Of a stretch of DNA of 64,000 nucleotides, positions 1-9,012 are shown piece by piece (positions within the stretch are counted from its first letter, which is position 1; each line of letters opens with the position of its first letter). Position numbers and translations under genes: made by a program. The DNA comes from Vreelandella azerica (lineage in GTDB: Bacteria > Pseudomonadota > Gammaproteobacteria > Pseudomonadales > Halomonadaceae): the NCBI RefSeq assembly GCF_013112225.1, contig NZ_JABFHI010000002.1, positions 434,001 to 498,000 of the forward strand, in the 5' to 3' direction. The notes beneath the pieces are model-generated. The model had not been told where the DNA came from, did no database searches, and saw only the letters and a program-made list of their open reading frames with translations.

Positions 1-1056
1 TTCATCCAACAGGCGCAGGTAATCGCGCCCCTGCTTGCCCCAGGCGGCCAGCAGCGGCTGGGCGTGCAGGTGCAGGGCCTCATCGGCGTCGCCGGTGCCG
101 AGCACATCGAGGGCTTCCGGCATGCCGTGCTTACGCTGCTGGCGGTAGCGGCTGGCGCGGAGTAGATCCTTGTGCTCGATGATATCCGCCCAGTAGAACT
201 GGCAGGGGTTGTGCACGCACAGCACCACCTGGCAGCAGCGGGACAGCGCGGCCAGTGCTTCCAGGGTCTGGCTGGGCAGCGATGAAATACCGAAAATCAT
301 CAGCCGCCGGGGCAGCCCGGGTGGGCAGGCCTGGCCTTCAAGCTGTTCAGCGGCCTTCAAAAAGCGTTGATGCACCTGGGCGCGGCTGCTGTTCAGCCCA
401 GCGTTACCCTGAGTAGCCGCCACGTCGTCACGCAGAATGCGCCATAATTCAGGCTGCCAGCGCTGGTGATCATCCAGGGGGCGCGTTTCGCCGCGTGCGG
501 TAATCAGCACGTCCTCACCTTTGGCCCAGGCGTCCAGCCAGTCGGCGCGGTAGACCTGATACTGATCGAACAGATCTGCCAGCCGCTCCGCCAGCTGGTA
601 ATGCTTGCGCTGATCGCGGTCGGTTTCCAGGAACTGGGCGATGGGGGCAAAAGCCTCTTGTTCTGCCAGGTCGGGCAAGAGGCGCAACAGCCGCCATATC
701 AGGCGGGATTTATCAAACGGCGAGGTTTCCGGTACCGCCTCGCCGTCCTGGTCAATATGCGTGAGTACGGTGCGGTAGGCCTGCCATAGGAAGCGCGCGG
801 GTAGCATCACATCCAGGGCCGCGGCAATCCCCGCCCCACCGTTTTTCGGGTCTTCCGCCAGCGCCAGCTTTAACCACTGGCCAATACCGTTGCTCTGTAC
901 CAGCAAAGTCTCGTTTTCCAGCGGCCCCAGCGGGTGCAGGCGCATCCACTCCACCGCTAGCTTGCGCAAATCTTCCAGCCGGTTGCCATGCACCACCATG
1001 AAGCCCGGCGTGAGCGGCGTAGAGGACAGCGGTAGTGACAGTGAAGGGTCAGACAT
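1..1056 (-). CDS. recC: RecC, exodeoxyribonuclease V gamma subunit (N-terminal part, cut by window edge)
   Basis: RecC is the Chi-recognising subunit of the RecBCD helicase-nuclease that processes double-strand DNA ends. The reading frame is open from an ATG at 1056 to the first base of the window, giving 352 residues of the protein's N-terminal third (the full protein is over 1,000 residues). Family features are visible. The start leads into a conserved strand around 'FMVVHGNRLEDL', followed by 'LLVQSNGIGQWLKLALA', 'LPARFLWQAYR' and the later 'LMIFGISSLPSQTLEAL' helicase-like segment. The stop lies outside the window, and recB/recD would be expected further left on the same strand. The gene is divergent from ilvD with about 125 bases between. 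No frame break is seen in this part. Identification as RecC rests on these conserved blocks and is fairly secure. Confidence 0.9.
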   Translation of the reverse strand, partial: MSDPSLSLPLSSTPLTPGFMVVHGNRLEDLRKLAVEWMRLHPLGPLENETLLVQSNGIGQWLKLALAEDPKNGGAGIAAALDVMLPARFLWQAYRTVLTHIDQDGEAVPETSPFDKSRLIWRLLRLLPDLAEQEAFAPIAQFLETDRDQRKHYQLAERLADLFDQYQVYRADWLDAWAKGEDVLITARGETRPLDDHQRWQPELWRILRDDVAATQGNAGLNSSRAQVHQRFLKAAEQLEGQACPPGLPRRLMIFGISSLPSQTLEALAALSRCCQVVLCVHNPCQFYWADIIEHKDLLRASRYRQQRKHGMPEALDVLGTGDADEALHLHAQPLLAAWGKQGRDYLRLLDE

Positions 1057-1181
1057 GAAAGTAGTATTCCTTTACAACGTTGGCAATATCGCTATGGTGC
1101 CATAAGTTCTACATCTTGCGGGAAACAGCATATCCCGCCAAGCTATGCAGGTAACCTGAGTCAAGCCAAGAGAAACTATCC

Positions 1182-2864
1182 ATGACCGAGTCTAATAACA
1201 CGTCACGTCGCCATTCATCCCAGGTGGTTGATGGCCCGGGTAAAGCGGCTAGCCGTGCCATGCTGCGCGCCGTTGGGTTTAACGATGATGACTTCAAAAA
1301 GCCGCAAATCGGCATCGCCTCCACCTGGAGCATGGTCACCCCCTGTAACAGCCATATTGGCGAGCTGGCGGAGTTTTCCCGTGATGGTGCCGATGCGGCC
1401 GGTGGTAAGGGCGTTATCTTTAATACCATCACCATTTCTGATGGCATTGCCAACGGCACCGAGGGCATGAAGTATTCGCTGGTGTCGCGGGAAGTGATCA
1501 CCGATTCGATTGAAACCGTAGCGGGCTGTGAGGGCTTTGATGGCCTGGTGACGATTGGTGGCTGTGATAAGAATATGCCGGGCTGTGTGATGGGGCTGGC
1601 GCGCCTCAATCGCCCCGGTATCTTCGTTTATGGCGGCACCATCATGCCCGGCAAGGGGCACACTGACATTGTCTCGGTGTTCGAGGCAATGGGCGCCCAT
1701 TCGCGTGGTGATATTGATCTGATCGAGCTCAAGAACATCGAGGAAACCGCCATTCCAGGGCCGGGTTCCTGCGGCGGCATGTATACGGCCAATACCATGG
1801 CCTCTGCAATCGAAGCCCTTGGCATGAGCCTGCCGGGCAGCTCGGCGCAGAATGCCATTTCCCAGGATAAGCGCGACGACTGCAAGGCGGCTGGTGAAGC
1901 GGTGCTGGAGCTGCTTGCCAGGGATATCAAGCCTTCCGATATCATGACCCGCGAAGCTTTCGAGAATGCCATTACCATCGTGATTGCCCTGGGTGGCTCT
2001 ACCAATGCGGTGCTGCACCTGATTGGTATGGCGCGGACAATTGGTGTCGAGCTGAGCCTTGCTGACTTTACCGAAATCGGCAAGCGCGTGCCAGTACTGG
2101 CTGACCTGCGCCCCAGTGGCCATTACATGATGAGCGAGCTGGTGGCGATTGGTGGTATCCAGCCGCTGATGAAGATTCTGCTTGATGCGGGCCTGCTGAA
2201 CGGTGAGTGCCTGACGGTCACCGGCAAGACGCTGGCGGAAAACCTGGCGGACGTTGAGCCTTACCCCATGGATCAGCAGATCATTGCTCCGCTGGGTAAC
2301 CCGCTGAAGGCGGAAAGCCACCTGCGTATCCTGTTCGGCAATCTGGCACCGGAAGGCGCTGTGGCCAAGATCACCGGCAAGGAGGGCACCCGCTTCAGCG
2401 GCTCGGCGCGGGTGTTTGGCTCTGAAGAGGAAGCGCAGGCCCGCATCAACGATGGCACTGTGGTCGCCGGTGACGTGGTCGTGATTCGTTACGAAGGCCC
2501 CAAGGGTGGCCCGGGTATGCGCGAGATGCTCACGCCTACCTCAGCGATCATGGGCCGTGGCCTGGGTAACGATGTTGCCCTGATCACCGATGGCCGTTTC
2601 TCTGGCGGCAGCCACGGCTTTGTGGTTGGCCACGTCTCTCCGGAAGCCTTCGTAGGTGGCCCGCTGGCACTGGTGGAAGATGGCGACGCGATCACCATTG
2701 ACGCTGAAGCCGACACCATTGATGTGCATATCAGCGACGAAGAGATGGCCCGCCGGCGCGCAGCCTGGCAGCAGCCTACGCCGCGTTATGCCAAAGGGGT
2801 GCTGGCGAAGTACGCCAAGCAGGTCAGCTCAGCCAGCACTGGCGCGGTGACTGATGGTGAATAA
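1182..2864 (+). CDS. ilvD: Dihydroxy-acid dehydratase IlvD (short, [2Fe-2S]-type)
   Basis: Catalyses the dehydration of 2,3-dihydroxy-isovalerate and 2,3-dihydroxy-3-methylvalerate to the 2-keto acids of the valine and isoleucine pathways. The protein has 560 residues and carries the three conserved cysteines of the short IlvD class: Cys55 in 'VTPCNSHIGEL', Cys128 in 'GGCDKNMPGC' and Cys197 in 'GPGSCGGMYTANTM'. The downstream 'GRFSGGSHGFVVGH' motif is also present. Length and spacing fit the three-cysteine, about 560-residue family rather than the roughly 610-residue E. coli type. The related sugar-acid dehydratases (EDD, xylonate dehydratase) share the fold, but the motif set favours IlvD. 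It stands alone, divergent from recC, and ends at a bidirectional terminator facing proV. The ribosome-binding site before the ATG is weak. Confidence 0.95.
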   Translation: MTESNNTSRRHSSQVVDGPGKAASRAMLRAVGFNDDDFKKPQIGIASTWSMVTPCNSHIGELAEFSRDGADAAGGKGVIFNTITISDGIANGTEGMKYSLVSREVITDSIETVAGCEGFDGLVTIGGCDKNMPGCVMGLARLNRPGIFVYGGTIMPGKGHTDIVSVFEAMGAHSRGDIDLIELKNIEETAIPGPGSCGGMYTANTMASAIEALGMSLPGSSAQNAISQDKRDDCKAAGEAVLELLARDIKPSDIMTREAFENAITIVIALGGSTNAVLHLIGMARTIGVELSLADFTEIGKRVPVLADLRPSGHYMMSELVAIGGIQPLMKILLDAGLLNGECLTVTGKTLAENLADVEPYPMDQQIIAPLGNPLKAESHLRILFGNLAPEGAVAKITGKEGTRFSGSARVFGSEEEAQARINDGTVVAGDVVVIRYEGPKGGPGMREMLTPTSAIMGRGLGNDVALITDGRFSGGSHGFVVGHVSPEAFVGGPLALVEDGDAITIDAEADTIDVHISDEEMARRRAAWQQPTPRYAKGVLAKYAKQVSSASTGAVTDGE

Positions 2865-2900
2865 ACGGTCGTGTCGCAAACGCACGGTTTAGAAATTATA

Positions 2901-2928
2901 AAAAGGCCACCCTCGGGTGGCCTTTTTT
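2901..2928. terminator. Bidirectional rho-independent terminator between ilvD and proV
   Basis: A perfect GC-rich stem (GGCCACCC / GGGTGGCC) with a three-base TCG loop is preceded by an A run and followed by a T run. It can therefore end ilvD transcription rightward and the proX-proW-proV operon leftward. It lies exactly between the two convergent stop codons. Confidence 0.9.
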
Positions 2929-2971
2929 ATTGAGTATTTTCAGGGTTTTTACTGACTGTAGTGGGCGTTTT

Positions 2972-4026
2972 CTACGCTGCCTGAAAGTCTTTTTCCGGTG
3001 GGTCGGTGGGAACAAGGGCGCGCACCAGATCCTTCATATGCAATATACCCACCTGTTCTCCATTCTGAACAACTCGATAGACCCTCTGGGTGTTGCCTTC
3101 TGACAGGGCAATCACCGATTCAAGGGTATCGTCGCCGTCGATATCGCCTGATATATCGTCAACCGGTTGTGTAGTTTTCTCCATGACAGAGCGTACCCTC
3201 AGTACCCGTGCGCGGTTGATATCACGCACAAAGTCCATAATGTAAGGGTCGTTGGGGTGGAGCAGGATATCCTGAGGCTCACCCTGCTGGACGATATAGC
3301 CTTCATTGAGAATTACCAGATGATCAGCGAGCTTGAGGGCTTCATCCAGATCGTGGGTAATGAAAACGATGGTTTTCTGCAGTTCCTGCTGAAGCTCCAG
3401 CAGCAGGTCCTGCATATCGGTGCGAATCAGTGGGTCAAGGGCTGAAAACGCTTCGTCCATCAGCATGATATCCGAGTTGGACGTTAGCGCACGGGCAATC
3501 CCGACGCGCTGTTGCATGCCGCCGGAAAGCTGGTGGGGGTATTGGTTTTCATTACCCTGCAGGCCGACACGGGCCAACCATTTGGTGCCTTCCTTTTTGC
3601 ATCGGCGGGTTTTTTACCGCATACCAGCATGGGTGTAGCGGCATTTTCCAGCACGGTGCGGTGGGGCAGGAGGGCAAATTTCTGGAAGACCATTGACATC
3701 TTGTTGCGGCGCAGTTCCCGCAAGGCCTGTTCGTCATAACCAACAATGTCGTCACCGTCTACCAACACTGCCCCGTCAGTGGGGTCAATCAGACGGTTCA
3801 GGTGGCGGATCAAGGTGGACTTGCCCGAGCCGGAAAGCCCCATGATGACAGTGATCTTGCCCGCCAGAATATCCACATTGATATCCTGTAGTCCAAGCAC
3901 ATGGCCATGTTCTTCGAGAAGGGTGGACTTATCCATGCCAGCTTTGACGTGCTCCAGTGCCGTCAGCGGGTCATTGCCAAAAATTTTGTATAAATGCTGG
4001 ATCGAAACTTTAACCTGATCGCTCAT
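2972..4026 (-). CDS. proV: Betaine/proline-type ABC transporter ATPase ProV/OpuAA (frameshifted in this sequence)
   Basis: ATPase of a quaternary-amine (glycine betaine/proline/choline) importer. From the ATG at 4026 the frame gives the OpuAA/ProV N-terminus, with Walker A 'GLSGSGKSTLIRHLNRLI' and a Q-loop 'MVFQKFALLPHRTV'. Signature 'LSGGMQQRVGIARAL', Walker B 'DEAFSALDPLIR', the His switch and a C-terminal CBS-like region continue in another frame. The frames join near the T5 run at 3594-3598, where one extra base restores a continuous protein of about 351 residues. I therefore read it as one gene with a one-base loss, probably a sequence error. It is third in an operon (proX, proW, proV), 15 bases after proW. 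Substrate identity (betaine, choline or proline) cannot be decided from the ATPase. Confidence 0.88.
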
Positions 4027-4041
4027 GATAGGAATCCTGGT

Positions 4042-5067
4042 CTATTGCTGCTGGGAAGTATTGACGCGAGCAAGGGCGGCTTTGGTAACACGATCCAGCA
4101 TGATGGCCAGTAGCACGATACCTAGCCCGGCGACCAGACCCACGCCAAGTTCCAAATTACGAATGCCGCGCAATACCAGCACACCCAGGCCAGGAGCAGA
4201 TACCAGAGAGGCAATGACCACCATGGCCAGGCTCATCATGATGGTCTGGTTAACGCCGGCCATGATGTTGGGCAATGCCAGCGGGATCTGCACGCCGTAG
4301 AGCTTCTGGCGCTTGGTCATGCCGAAGGCGTTAGCCGCTTCAATCACATCCTTGTCGACCAGCCGGATACCCAGATCCGTCAGACGGATCACCGGTACGA
4401 TGGCATACAAAATGATAGCAATACCGTAAAGCTTGGGCTCGGTGACCGAGAACAGGAAGATCAGCGGGATCAGATACACGAAAGGTGGCAGAGTCTGCAG
4501 CATATCGAGTATCGGAATCAGGCTGCGCTGCAATCGGTCGCTGCGCGACATGGCAATCCCTATGGGCACCCCAAGCAGTACACAGACCACCGAGCAGACA
4601 AAGATGATAGCCAACGTCTGCATTGAGTAATCGTAGTGGTCGATAAAAGCCAGGAAGAGCAAAAATGACGCTACCATGCCCACCAGCTTCAGCGACTTGG
4701 AAGCAATATAAACGATCGCTAGAAGTGCCGGAATCATGATCCACCAGGGGGTGGACTGAAAAGTGGTCAGGGCGCCGTCGAGCATCCAGCTGAGCGGTTG
4801 GGTGATAGGGTCAATCACAATGGTAAGTGTGTCTTTAATGCCTAAAAAGCCACTCTCCAGACCAGAGGTAAGTTGCCGGGTCTGGGCAATGGCCGGGCAG
4901 GCATCGTGCAGATTATCCAGTGAGGGAAAGGGCATATCCCAAAGGGATGTTTCCGTTTCAGCGGAGCGGCTTGACAGCAGCTCGGCCATATTCATGGTGC
5001 CGCCGGTCTTCTCGCCACACCAGTTGCGTAGCCCCAAATTGTCGAACACGAAATCGTATGCTGCCAT
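4042..5067 (-). CDS. proW: Betaine/proline-type ABC transporter permease ProW
   Basis: Membrane subunit of the quaternary-amine importer encoded with proX and proV. The 341-residue protein has an N-terminal extension of about 85 hydrophilic residues, as in ProW. Several hydrophobic segments follow, with the binding-protein-dependent permease signature region 'EAANAFGMTKRQKLYGVQIPL' (EAA loop) that docks on the ATPase. 'GVNQTIMMSLAMVVIASLV' is the conserved ProW C-terminal membrane segment. The start at 5067 follows an AAGG; a second ATG at codon 26 is possible. The gene lies 93 bases downstream of proX and 15 bases upstream of proV on the same strand. In Halomonas-type bacteria such importers take up compatible solutes during osmotic stress; that role here is inferred from family. 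Confidence 0.92.
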   Translation of the reverse strand: MAAYDFVFDNLGLRNWCGEKTGGTMNMAELLSSRSAETETSLWDMPFPSLDNLHDACPAIAQTRQLTSGLESGFLGIKDTLTIVIDPITQPLSWMLDGALTTFQSTPWWIMIPALLAIVYIASKSLKLVGMVASFLLFLAFIDHYDYSMQTLAIIFVCSVVCVLLGVPIGIAMSRSDRLQRSLIPILDMLQTLPPFVYLIPLIFLFSVTEPKLYGIAIILYAIVPVIRLTDLGIRLVDKDVIEAANAFGMTKRQKLYGVQIPLALPNIMAGVNQTIMMSLAMVVIASLVSAPGLGVLVLRGIRNLELGVGLVAGLGIVLLAIMLDRVTKAALARVNTSQQQ

Positions 5068-5160
5068 GATGGGATTACCTTGAAAGAATAAACGTTTAAA
5101 TCTTGCAGGGCGCTGGAGATAACCCCAGCGCCCAAACGCACCTGTTAACCTGAGTAAGGT

Positions 5161-6129
5161 TTAGAACAGCCCTTCAAGGTTGGCCTGTGCTTCTTCGTTG
5201 AGCCAGCCCATCCACTGTTCCTGGTTGTTCTGCAAGAAGTAGACGATGGCCTCATCAACGCTGGCCTGATTATCAGAGTGCCAGGCAAGCAGCTGGCTCA
5301 TCTGGTCGTTAGAGAAGCTGACGTTCTCGACCAGGGCAAAGGCTTCAGGCGCGCGCTCAGCAAAATCCGTGGTAGTGACGTTGAAGACACCCGCTGCCGG
5401 GAATGCAGATACGCCAACGCTATCGCACTCTACATCTTGGTTACAGGAGTGAATCTCTTCGTCGTATTCACCCAGGTCAACGCTGACCATGTCGTACTTG
5501 CCCAGCGGTGCGGTGGGGCCCCAGTAATAGCCAAAGTAGGGCTCTTCGTTTTCATAGGCGGAGGCCATGGCACTGGCCAGGGTTTCACCAGACCCGTGAT
5601 TGAAGACTTCCATGCCGTGTTCTTCAAAATCGAACGCCTGAATCAGCGAGTCGTTGACAATACGGCATCCCCAGCCGTCCGGGCAGTTATGGAAGCGTCC
5701 GCCCACCAGTTCAGGGTTCTCAAGAATACCTTCGATAGTGGCAAGTTCAGGATGCTCTTCTACCAGATAGGAAGGAACCAGCCAGTGCTCGGTACCACCA
5801 TCGCTGAAGGTGTCAGAGGCTTTGACCAGCTTGCCTTCTTCTTCCAGACGGAAATAGGCGGGCGCTGAGTTGACCCAAAGCTCAGGCACGATATCTGGCT
5901 CGTTATTTTCAGCCAGTGAGGTGATGGCGGTAGTCGTTGCTGAGGGGACAACGGTGACATTGCAGCCATAGCCCTGCTCGAGAAAGAACTCGATTACACC
6001 AGCCGCGATACCGCCTGATGTCCAGTTCATTTCGCCAACAGATACATCGCCACATTCAGCCTGGGCATTGGCCGTCAAAGGAAGAAGAGAGCCTGTCAGG
6101 GCCAGGGCATATAGCGGTAACTTTTTCAT
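5161..6129 (-). CDS. proX: Periplasmic quaternary-amine binding protein ProX/OpuAC
   Basis: Substrate-binding protein (322 residues) of the ABC importer. A cleavable signal peptide is visible ('MKKLPLYALALTGSLLPLTANAQA', cleavage after NAQA). The mature part is an OpuAC-type domain rich in aromatic residues suited to a cation-pi box (for example 'GEMNWTSGG', 'PYFGYYWGPTAPLGKYDM'). Paired cysteines ('NCPDGWGCR', 'SCNQDVECD') are consistent with a periplasmic disulfide protein. The protein is strongly acidic, as usual for exported proteins of halophiles. It is first in the proX-proW-proV operon, with a good GGAG ribosome site before ATG 6129. Glycine betaine, proline betaine or choline are the plausible ligands; sequence reading alone cannot separate them. 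Confidence 0.92.
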   Translation of the reverse strand: MKKLPLYALALTGSLLPLTANAQAECGDVSVGEMNWTSGGIAAGVIEFFLEQGYGCNVTVVPSATTTAITSLAENNEPDIVPELWVNSAPAYFRLEEEGKLVKASDTFSDGGTEHWLVPSYLVEEHPELATIEGILENPELVGGRFHNCPDGWGCRIVNDSLIQAFDFEEHGMEVFNHGSGETLASAMASAYENEEPYFGYYWGPTAPLGKYDMVSVDLGEYDEEIHSCNQDVECDSVGVSAFPAAGVFNVTTTDFAERAPEAFALVENVSFSNDQMSQLLAWHSDNQASVDEAIVYFLQNNQEQWMGWLNEEAQANLEGLF

Positions 6130-6620
6130 GGGGTCACTCCAATAGCTTGCAACAATTTATTTCTAGCAGTTCATTTACAACAACATACAGGCACGGCCAG
6201 CAGTGATATCAAATGCGATAAATTGTCATTTTGCTGTGCTGCCGCGTGCTTTCCACTGTAACGAAGCGGTTAATAAATACAAAAAACCACCCACAGCATA
6301 TCCGCCGAGAAAGAAGCTATCTGAAGGCATACAGTGAGCGGCAAGTTGACAGAGACTGACAGGCTGAGTAGGACGAAACTTCTATTGATTGACTGGCGTG
6401 AAAAGTCTTTTATCAGTGGAAGGTGGCGCAGGGGCGAGATGAGCGGAACGGCCTTAAACGTCTGGAACGTCGGCGTTTAGCCACTATTTTTTGGTTTTAA
6501 CGCGCGAAAAAGAGATTCACAAGCTGTGCCATCATGTCTGCAAGGCTGGTGCGGCAGGGTAGTCGCTGGCCCGCCTCATTAGGTTAAAAACTTGCCAACC
6601 TTTTAAGATCTCTTAATCTT
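6130..6620. other. Intergenic region upstream of proX
   Basis: About 490 bases between the proX start and the inverted repeat that ends the AcoR-like gene. No open frame with a credible ribosome site or family resemblance was found on either strand. It should carry the proX promoter. AT-rich tracts occur near 6140-6300, but no -10/-35 pair stands out enough to annotate. Confidence 0.5.
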
Positions 6621-6687
6621 GCGTTTAAGTCAATCAACGATATCAGGGATGACAGCGCTATACCTGATGAGATATCACTTAAACCGC
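6621..6687. repeat. Long imperfect inverted repeat at the end of the AcoR-like gene
   Basis: The outer arms are GCGTTTAAGT (6621-6630) and ACTTAAACCGC (6677-6687). The inner arms are GATATCAGG (6639-6647) and CCTGATGAGATATC (6663-6676, with a four-base insertion). The right arm overlaps the stop codon of the regulator gene. It could form a long hairpin in the regulator mRNA (3' end protection or termination without a U run), or be a protein-binding region for the downstream proX operon. Function is not determinable by eye. Confidence 0.55.
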
Positions 6688-8669
6688 TAACAGCTCCAGT
6701 TAGGTGGCTTAATTCCCAGGCGTTGCATGCGCCGATAAACGGTCGGACGGGAAATACCCAGTGCACGTGCTACTGCGCTGATATTCCAGTGATGTTCGCG
6801 CAGTAAGCCAAGAAGTGGTTCCTCCTGGGGTGTATTGGTTGACGGCGTGGCGGGTATGGGAGGAGCCATTTGCCGGGTAATACGCTGGCTCAGGCACTGA
6901 TCCGGCAGATCATTCACCGTTATTTCGTCACTGTCTGCGGTGGCCAGGGCAAAGCCAAGGGCATTTTTAAGCTGGCGGATATTGCCCGGCCAAGCGTAGG
7001 CAAGCAGTGCGCTGATGGCGTCGGCTCTTAGGCGAGGAGGTGTTGCATAGGTGCGTTCCGCAACAAGTTCATCGAATACTTGACGAATGACGAAGTGTTT
7101 GTCGGCCCGTTCACGCAGGGCAGGCAGATGCAGTTGGGCGCCATTCAGCCGGTAGTAAAGATCTTCACGGAAGTCGCCGCTTTGAATCATGGCGTCAATA
7201 TCGCGATGGGTGGCGGTAATCACGCGAATATCGATACGAACAGGGGCATTGGCGCCGAGAGGCATTACTTCTCTTTCGGCAAGCACCCTGAGTAAGCGGG
7301 TCTGTAGGGTCAGCGGCATATCGCCAATTTCATCCAGAAACAGAGTGCCCCCACTTGCCTGGGGAATCAGCCCGCGCATGCCCTTGGCGCGTCCGCCGGT
7401 AAAGGCACCGGCTTCATAGCCGAACAGCTCGCTTTCAATCAGGGCTTCTGGAATGGCGGCGCAATTAACCGCAACAAAAGGGCCTTGGGCGCGCTGGCCG
7501 CTGTCATGCAGGGCACGGGCAACCACTTCCTTACCCGTGCCGGTTTCACCACTGATCAGTACATTGACGCGACTTTCGTTGCGCAGCCGTTCTGCCAGTT
7601 TCTGCACCTTGCGGATGGCGGGGTCATCGTCGCCCAGGCGGGCCAGTGGTTCCGGCAAGGTTGAATTCATTGGCTTGATTGGCTGGCTTTGACGCCCCCG
7701 GCGTGGCTCTAACAGGCTGATAAAGTGAATGGTGTTATCTGCCCTTGCCCGAAAGGCACGCAGCTGATCCTGGGTAGCACTGTTGATACTCAGCACATCG
7801 CTGATATCACATTCGAACACTTCTGCCAGCCTGGGCGCGTACCCCGCCGACCAGGGCGGCCAGCGCGCCTGATGGCGGTTGATCAGTTCGCGCCCAACCG
7901 CGTTGGCGGCAATCACCTGGCCATCTTCCTCAATAGCGATCAGCCCGCGCCCGTTGACGTGAACAAACTCCCGTGAGGTGTCCAGGCGAACAATCAGACA
8001 GTCGCGGTAGCTCTGCAGAAAATAGGCGTCTTCAATCATACGGGCATAAAGCGTCACCAGTGACAGGCTGAAGTTCTGGCTGTCATGGGCGGTCGGCGAG
8101 TTCAGGCTGGAAATATCCAGCACGGCCATCACCTCGCCATCGGGGTCGGTGATGGGTGCTGCCGTGCAGGTCAGGGAAATATGTGAGGCATCAAAATGTT
8201 CCTGACGATGGCAGATAATCGCCTGGCGGTCATGTAGACAGGTGCCCACCGCACAGGTGCCGGCGAAACGTTCATCCCAGTCAGCGCCCAGATAAAGCCC
8301 CGCCTTGCGCAACTGCTTATCCTGATGCGGGTCACCGCGAAATTCGACGGTAATGCCACGATGGTCGGTCAGCAACAATACATAGCCGAGTTGAGCCACC
8401 TGAGTGTAAAGCTGTTCCACCCCGGCGCGGGCCACATGCAAAAGCTCATCGACCGACTCACGGTGTTCGATCAGGGTCTGTTGGGGGACTACCCGTGCCG
8501 GACGTGGCTGGGTGGGGTCCAGGCGATACTCATTCAGACAGCGCAGCCAGGAGCGGCGAATAGTGGGCTGCGCTGGGGCATGCTGGGGCATCCCCTCACC
8601 AAGCTGAAAGATATGTTCAATATGCTGGCGCTGTTCAGCGTGAAGCCGAGCGGGCACGGAAGTTGGCAT
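6687..8669 (-). CDS. AcoR-like sigma-54-dependent transcriptional activator
   Basis: A 660-residue enhancer-binding protein. The N-terminal half is a GAF-type sensor region (about residues 75-230) as in AcoR, the acetoin catabolism activator, followed by a PAS-like stretch around 240-320. The AAA+ domain has Walker A 'GETGTGKE' at 374-381, the sigma-54 contact loop 'GAFTGG' at 421-426 and Walker B '[11 protein letters not shown]' at 440-450. A Fis-type helix-turn-helix ('[20 protein letters not shown]') lies at the very C-terminus. The contact loop ends in Gly where the textbook motif is GAFTGA. It is divergent from the monooxygenase/dehydrogenase genes across a 343-base region that holds a -24/-12 promoter and paired inverted repeats, so those genes are its probable target. 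The signal molecule is unknown; acetoin or a related small ketone is a guess from the family. Confidence 0.9.
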   Translation of the reverse strand: MPTSVPARLHAEQRQHIEHIFQLGEGMPQHAPAQPTIRRSWLRCLNEYRLDPTQPRPARVVPQQTLIEHRESVDELLHVARAGVEQLYTQVAQLGYVLLLTDHRGITVEFRGDPHQDKQLRKAGLYLGADWDERFAGTCAVGTCLHDRQAIICHRQEHFDASHISLTCTAAPITDPDGEVMAVLDISSLNSPTAHDSQNFSLSLVTLYARMIEDAYFLQSYRDCLIVRLDTSREFVHVNGRGLIAIEEDGQVIAANAVGRELINRHQARWPPWSAGYAPRLAEVFECDISDVLSINSATQDQLRAFRARADNTIHFISLLEPRRGRQSQPIKPMNSTLPEPLARLGDDDPAIRKVQKLAERLRNESRVNVLISGETGTGKEVVARALHDSGQRAQGPFVAVNCAAIPEALIESELFGYEAGAFTGGRAKGMRGLIPQASGGTLFLDEIGDMPLTLQTRLLRVLAEREVMPLGANAPVRIDIRVITATHRDIDAMIQSGDFREDLYYRLNGAQLHLPALRERADKHFVIRQVFDELVAERTYATPPRLRADAISALLAYAWPGNIRQLKNALGFALATADSDEITVNDLPDQCLSQRITRQMAPPIPATPSTNTPQEEPLLGLLREHHWNISAVARALGISRPTVYRRMQRLGIKPPNWSC

Positions 8670-8786
8670 GGCAGGCTCACAGGTGTTGGTAATTATTATT
8701 ATTAAACGTTTGGCTACCTCCTAGCCTAGGTGTTGCCGCCAAGGAGTCAATGCGCCTGCTGTGTATCCGCCTAATACCTTTGTCGC

Positions 8787-8832
8787 GGTGTTACACCTGT
8801 AATGCCCGGGTGTAAACCGCGTGACAGGTGTC
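8787..8832. promoter_or_regulatory. Two candidate upstream activator sites for the AcoR-like regulator
   Basis: Two ACA-NN-TGT dyads sit side by side: TTACACCTGTAA at 8791-8802 (perfect 5-base arms) and TGACAGGTGTCC at 8822-8833 (GACA/TGTC arms). Their centres are 31 bases apart, about three helical turns. A further perfect dyad GGTGTTACACC overlaps the first at 8787-8797. They lie about 85-125 bases upstream of the -24/-12 promoter, the usual distance for sigma-54 enhancers. Assignment to the adjacent regulator is inferred. Confidence 0.6.
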
Positions 8833-8914
8833 CGCGATAAAAAGCCGGAAAAAAGCACCTTGATAATTAATTTTATTTATTAATTTCAATAATTTAAGTT
8901 GTTTTTGGGCGATT

Positions 8915-8930
8915 TGGAACGCGAGCTGCT
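8915..8930 (+). promoter_or_regulatory. Sigma-54 (-24/-12) promoter of the monooxygenase operon
   Basis: TGGAACG-CGAG-CTGCT matches the consensus TGGCACG-N4-TTGC at 9 of 11 defined positions, with the invariant GG (8916-8917) and GC (8928-8929) separated by exactly ten bases. It lies about 85 bases before the start codon at 9013 and downstream of the paired dyads. Together with the divergent sigma-54 activator gene this is a strong call. Confidence 0.8.
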
Positions 8931-9012
8931 TGGTAATGGGTGTGGTTGCACACAAGGCGCTTTATATAGCGTTTTCACCCAACAACAATAATGCTCGATT
9001 GGAGATCGCCTT

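Noticed and set aside
1215-2321. A 368-codon frame antisense to ilvD
   Set aside because: Shadow of the strongly biased third positions of ilvD; no recognisable protein features.
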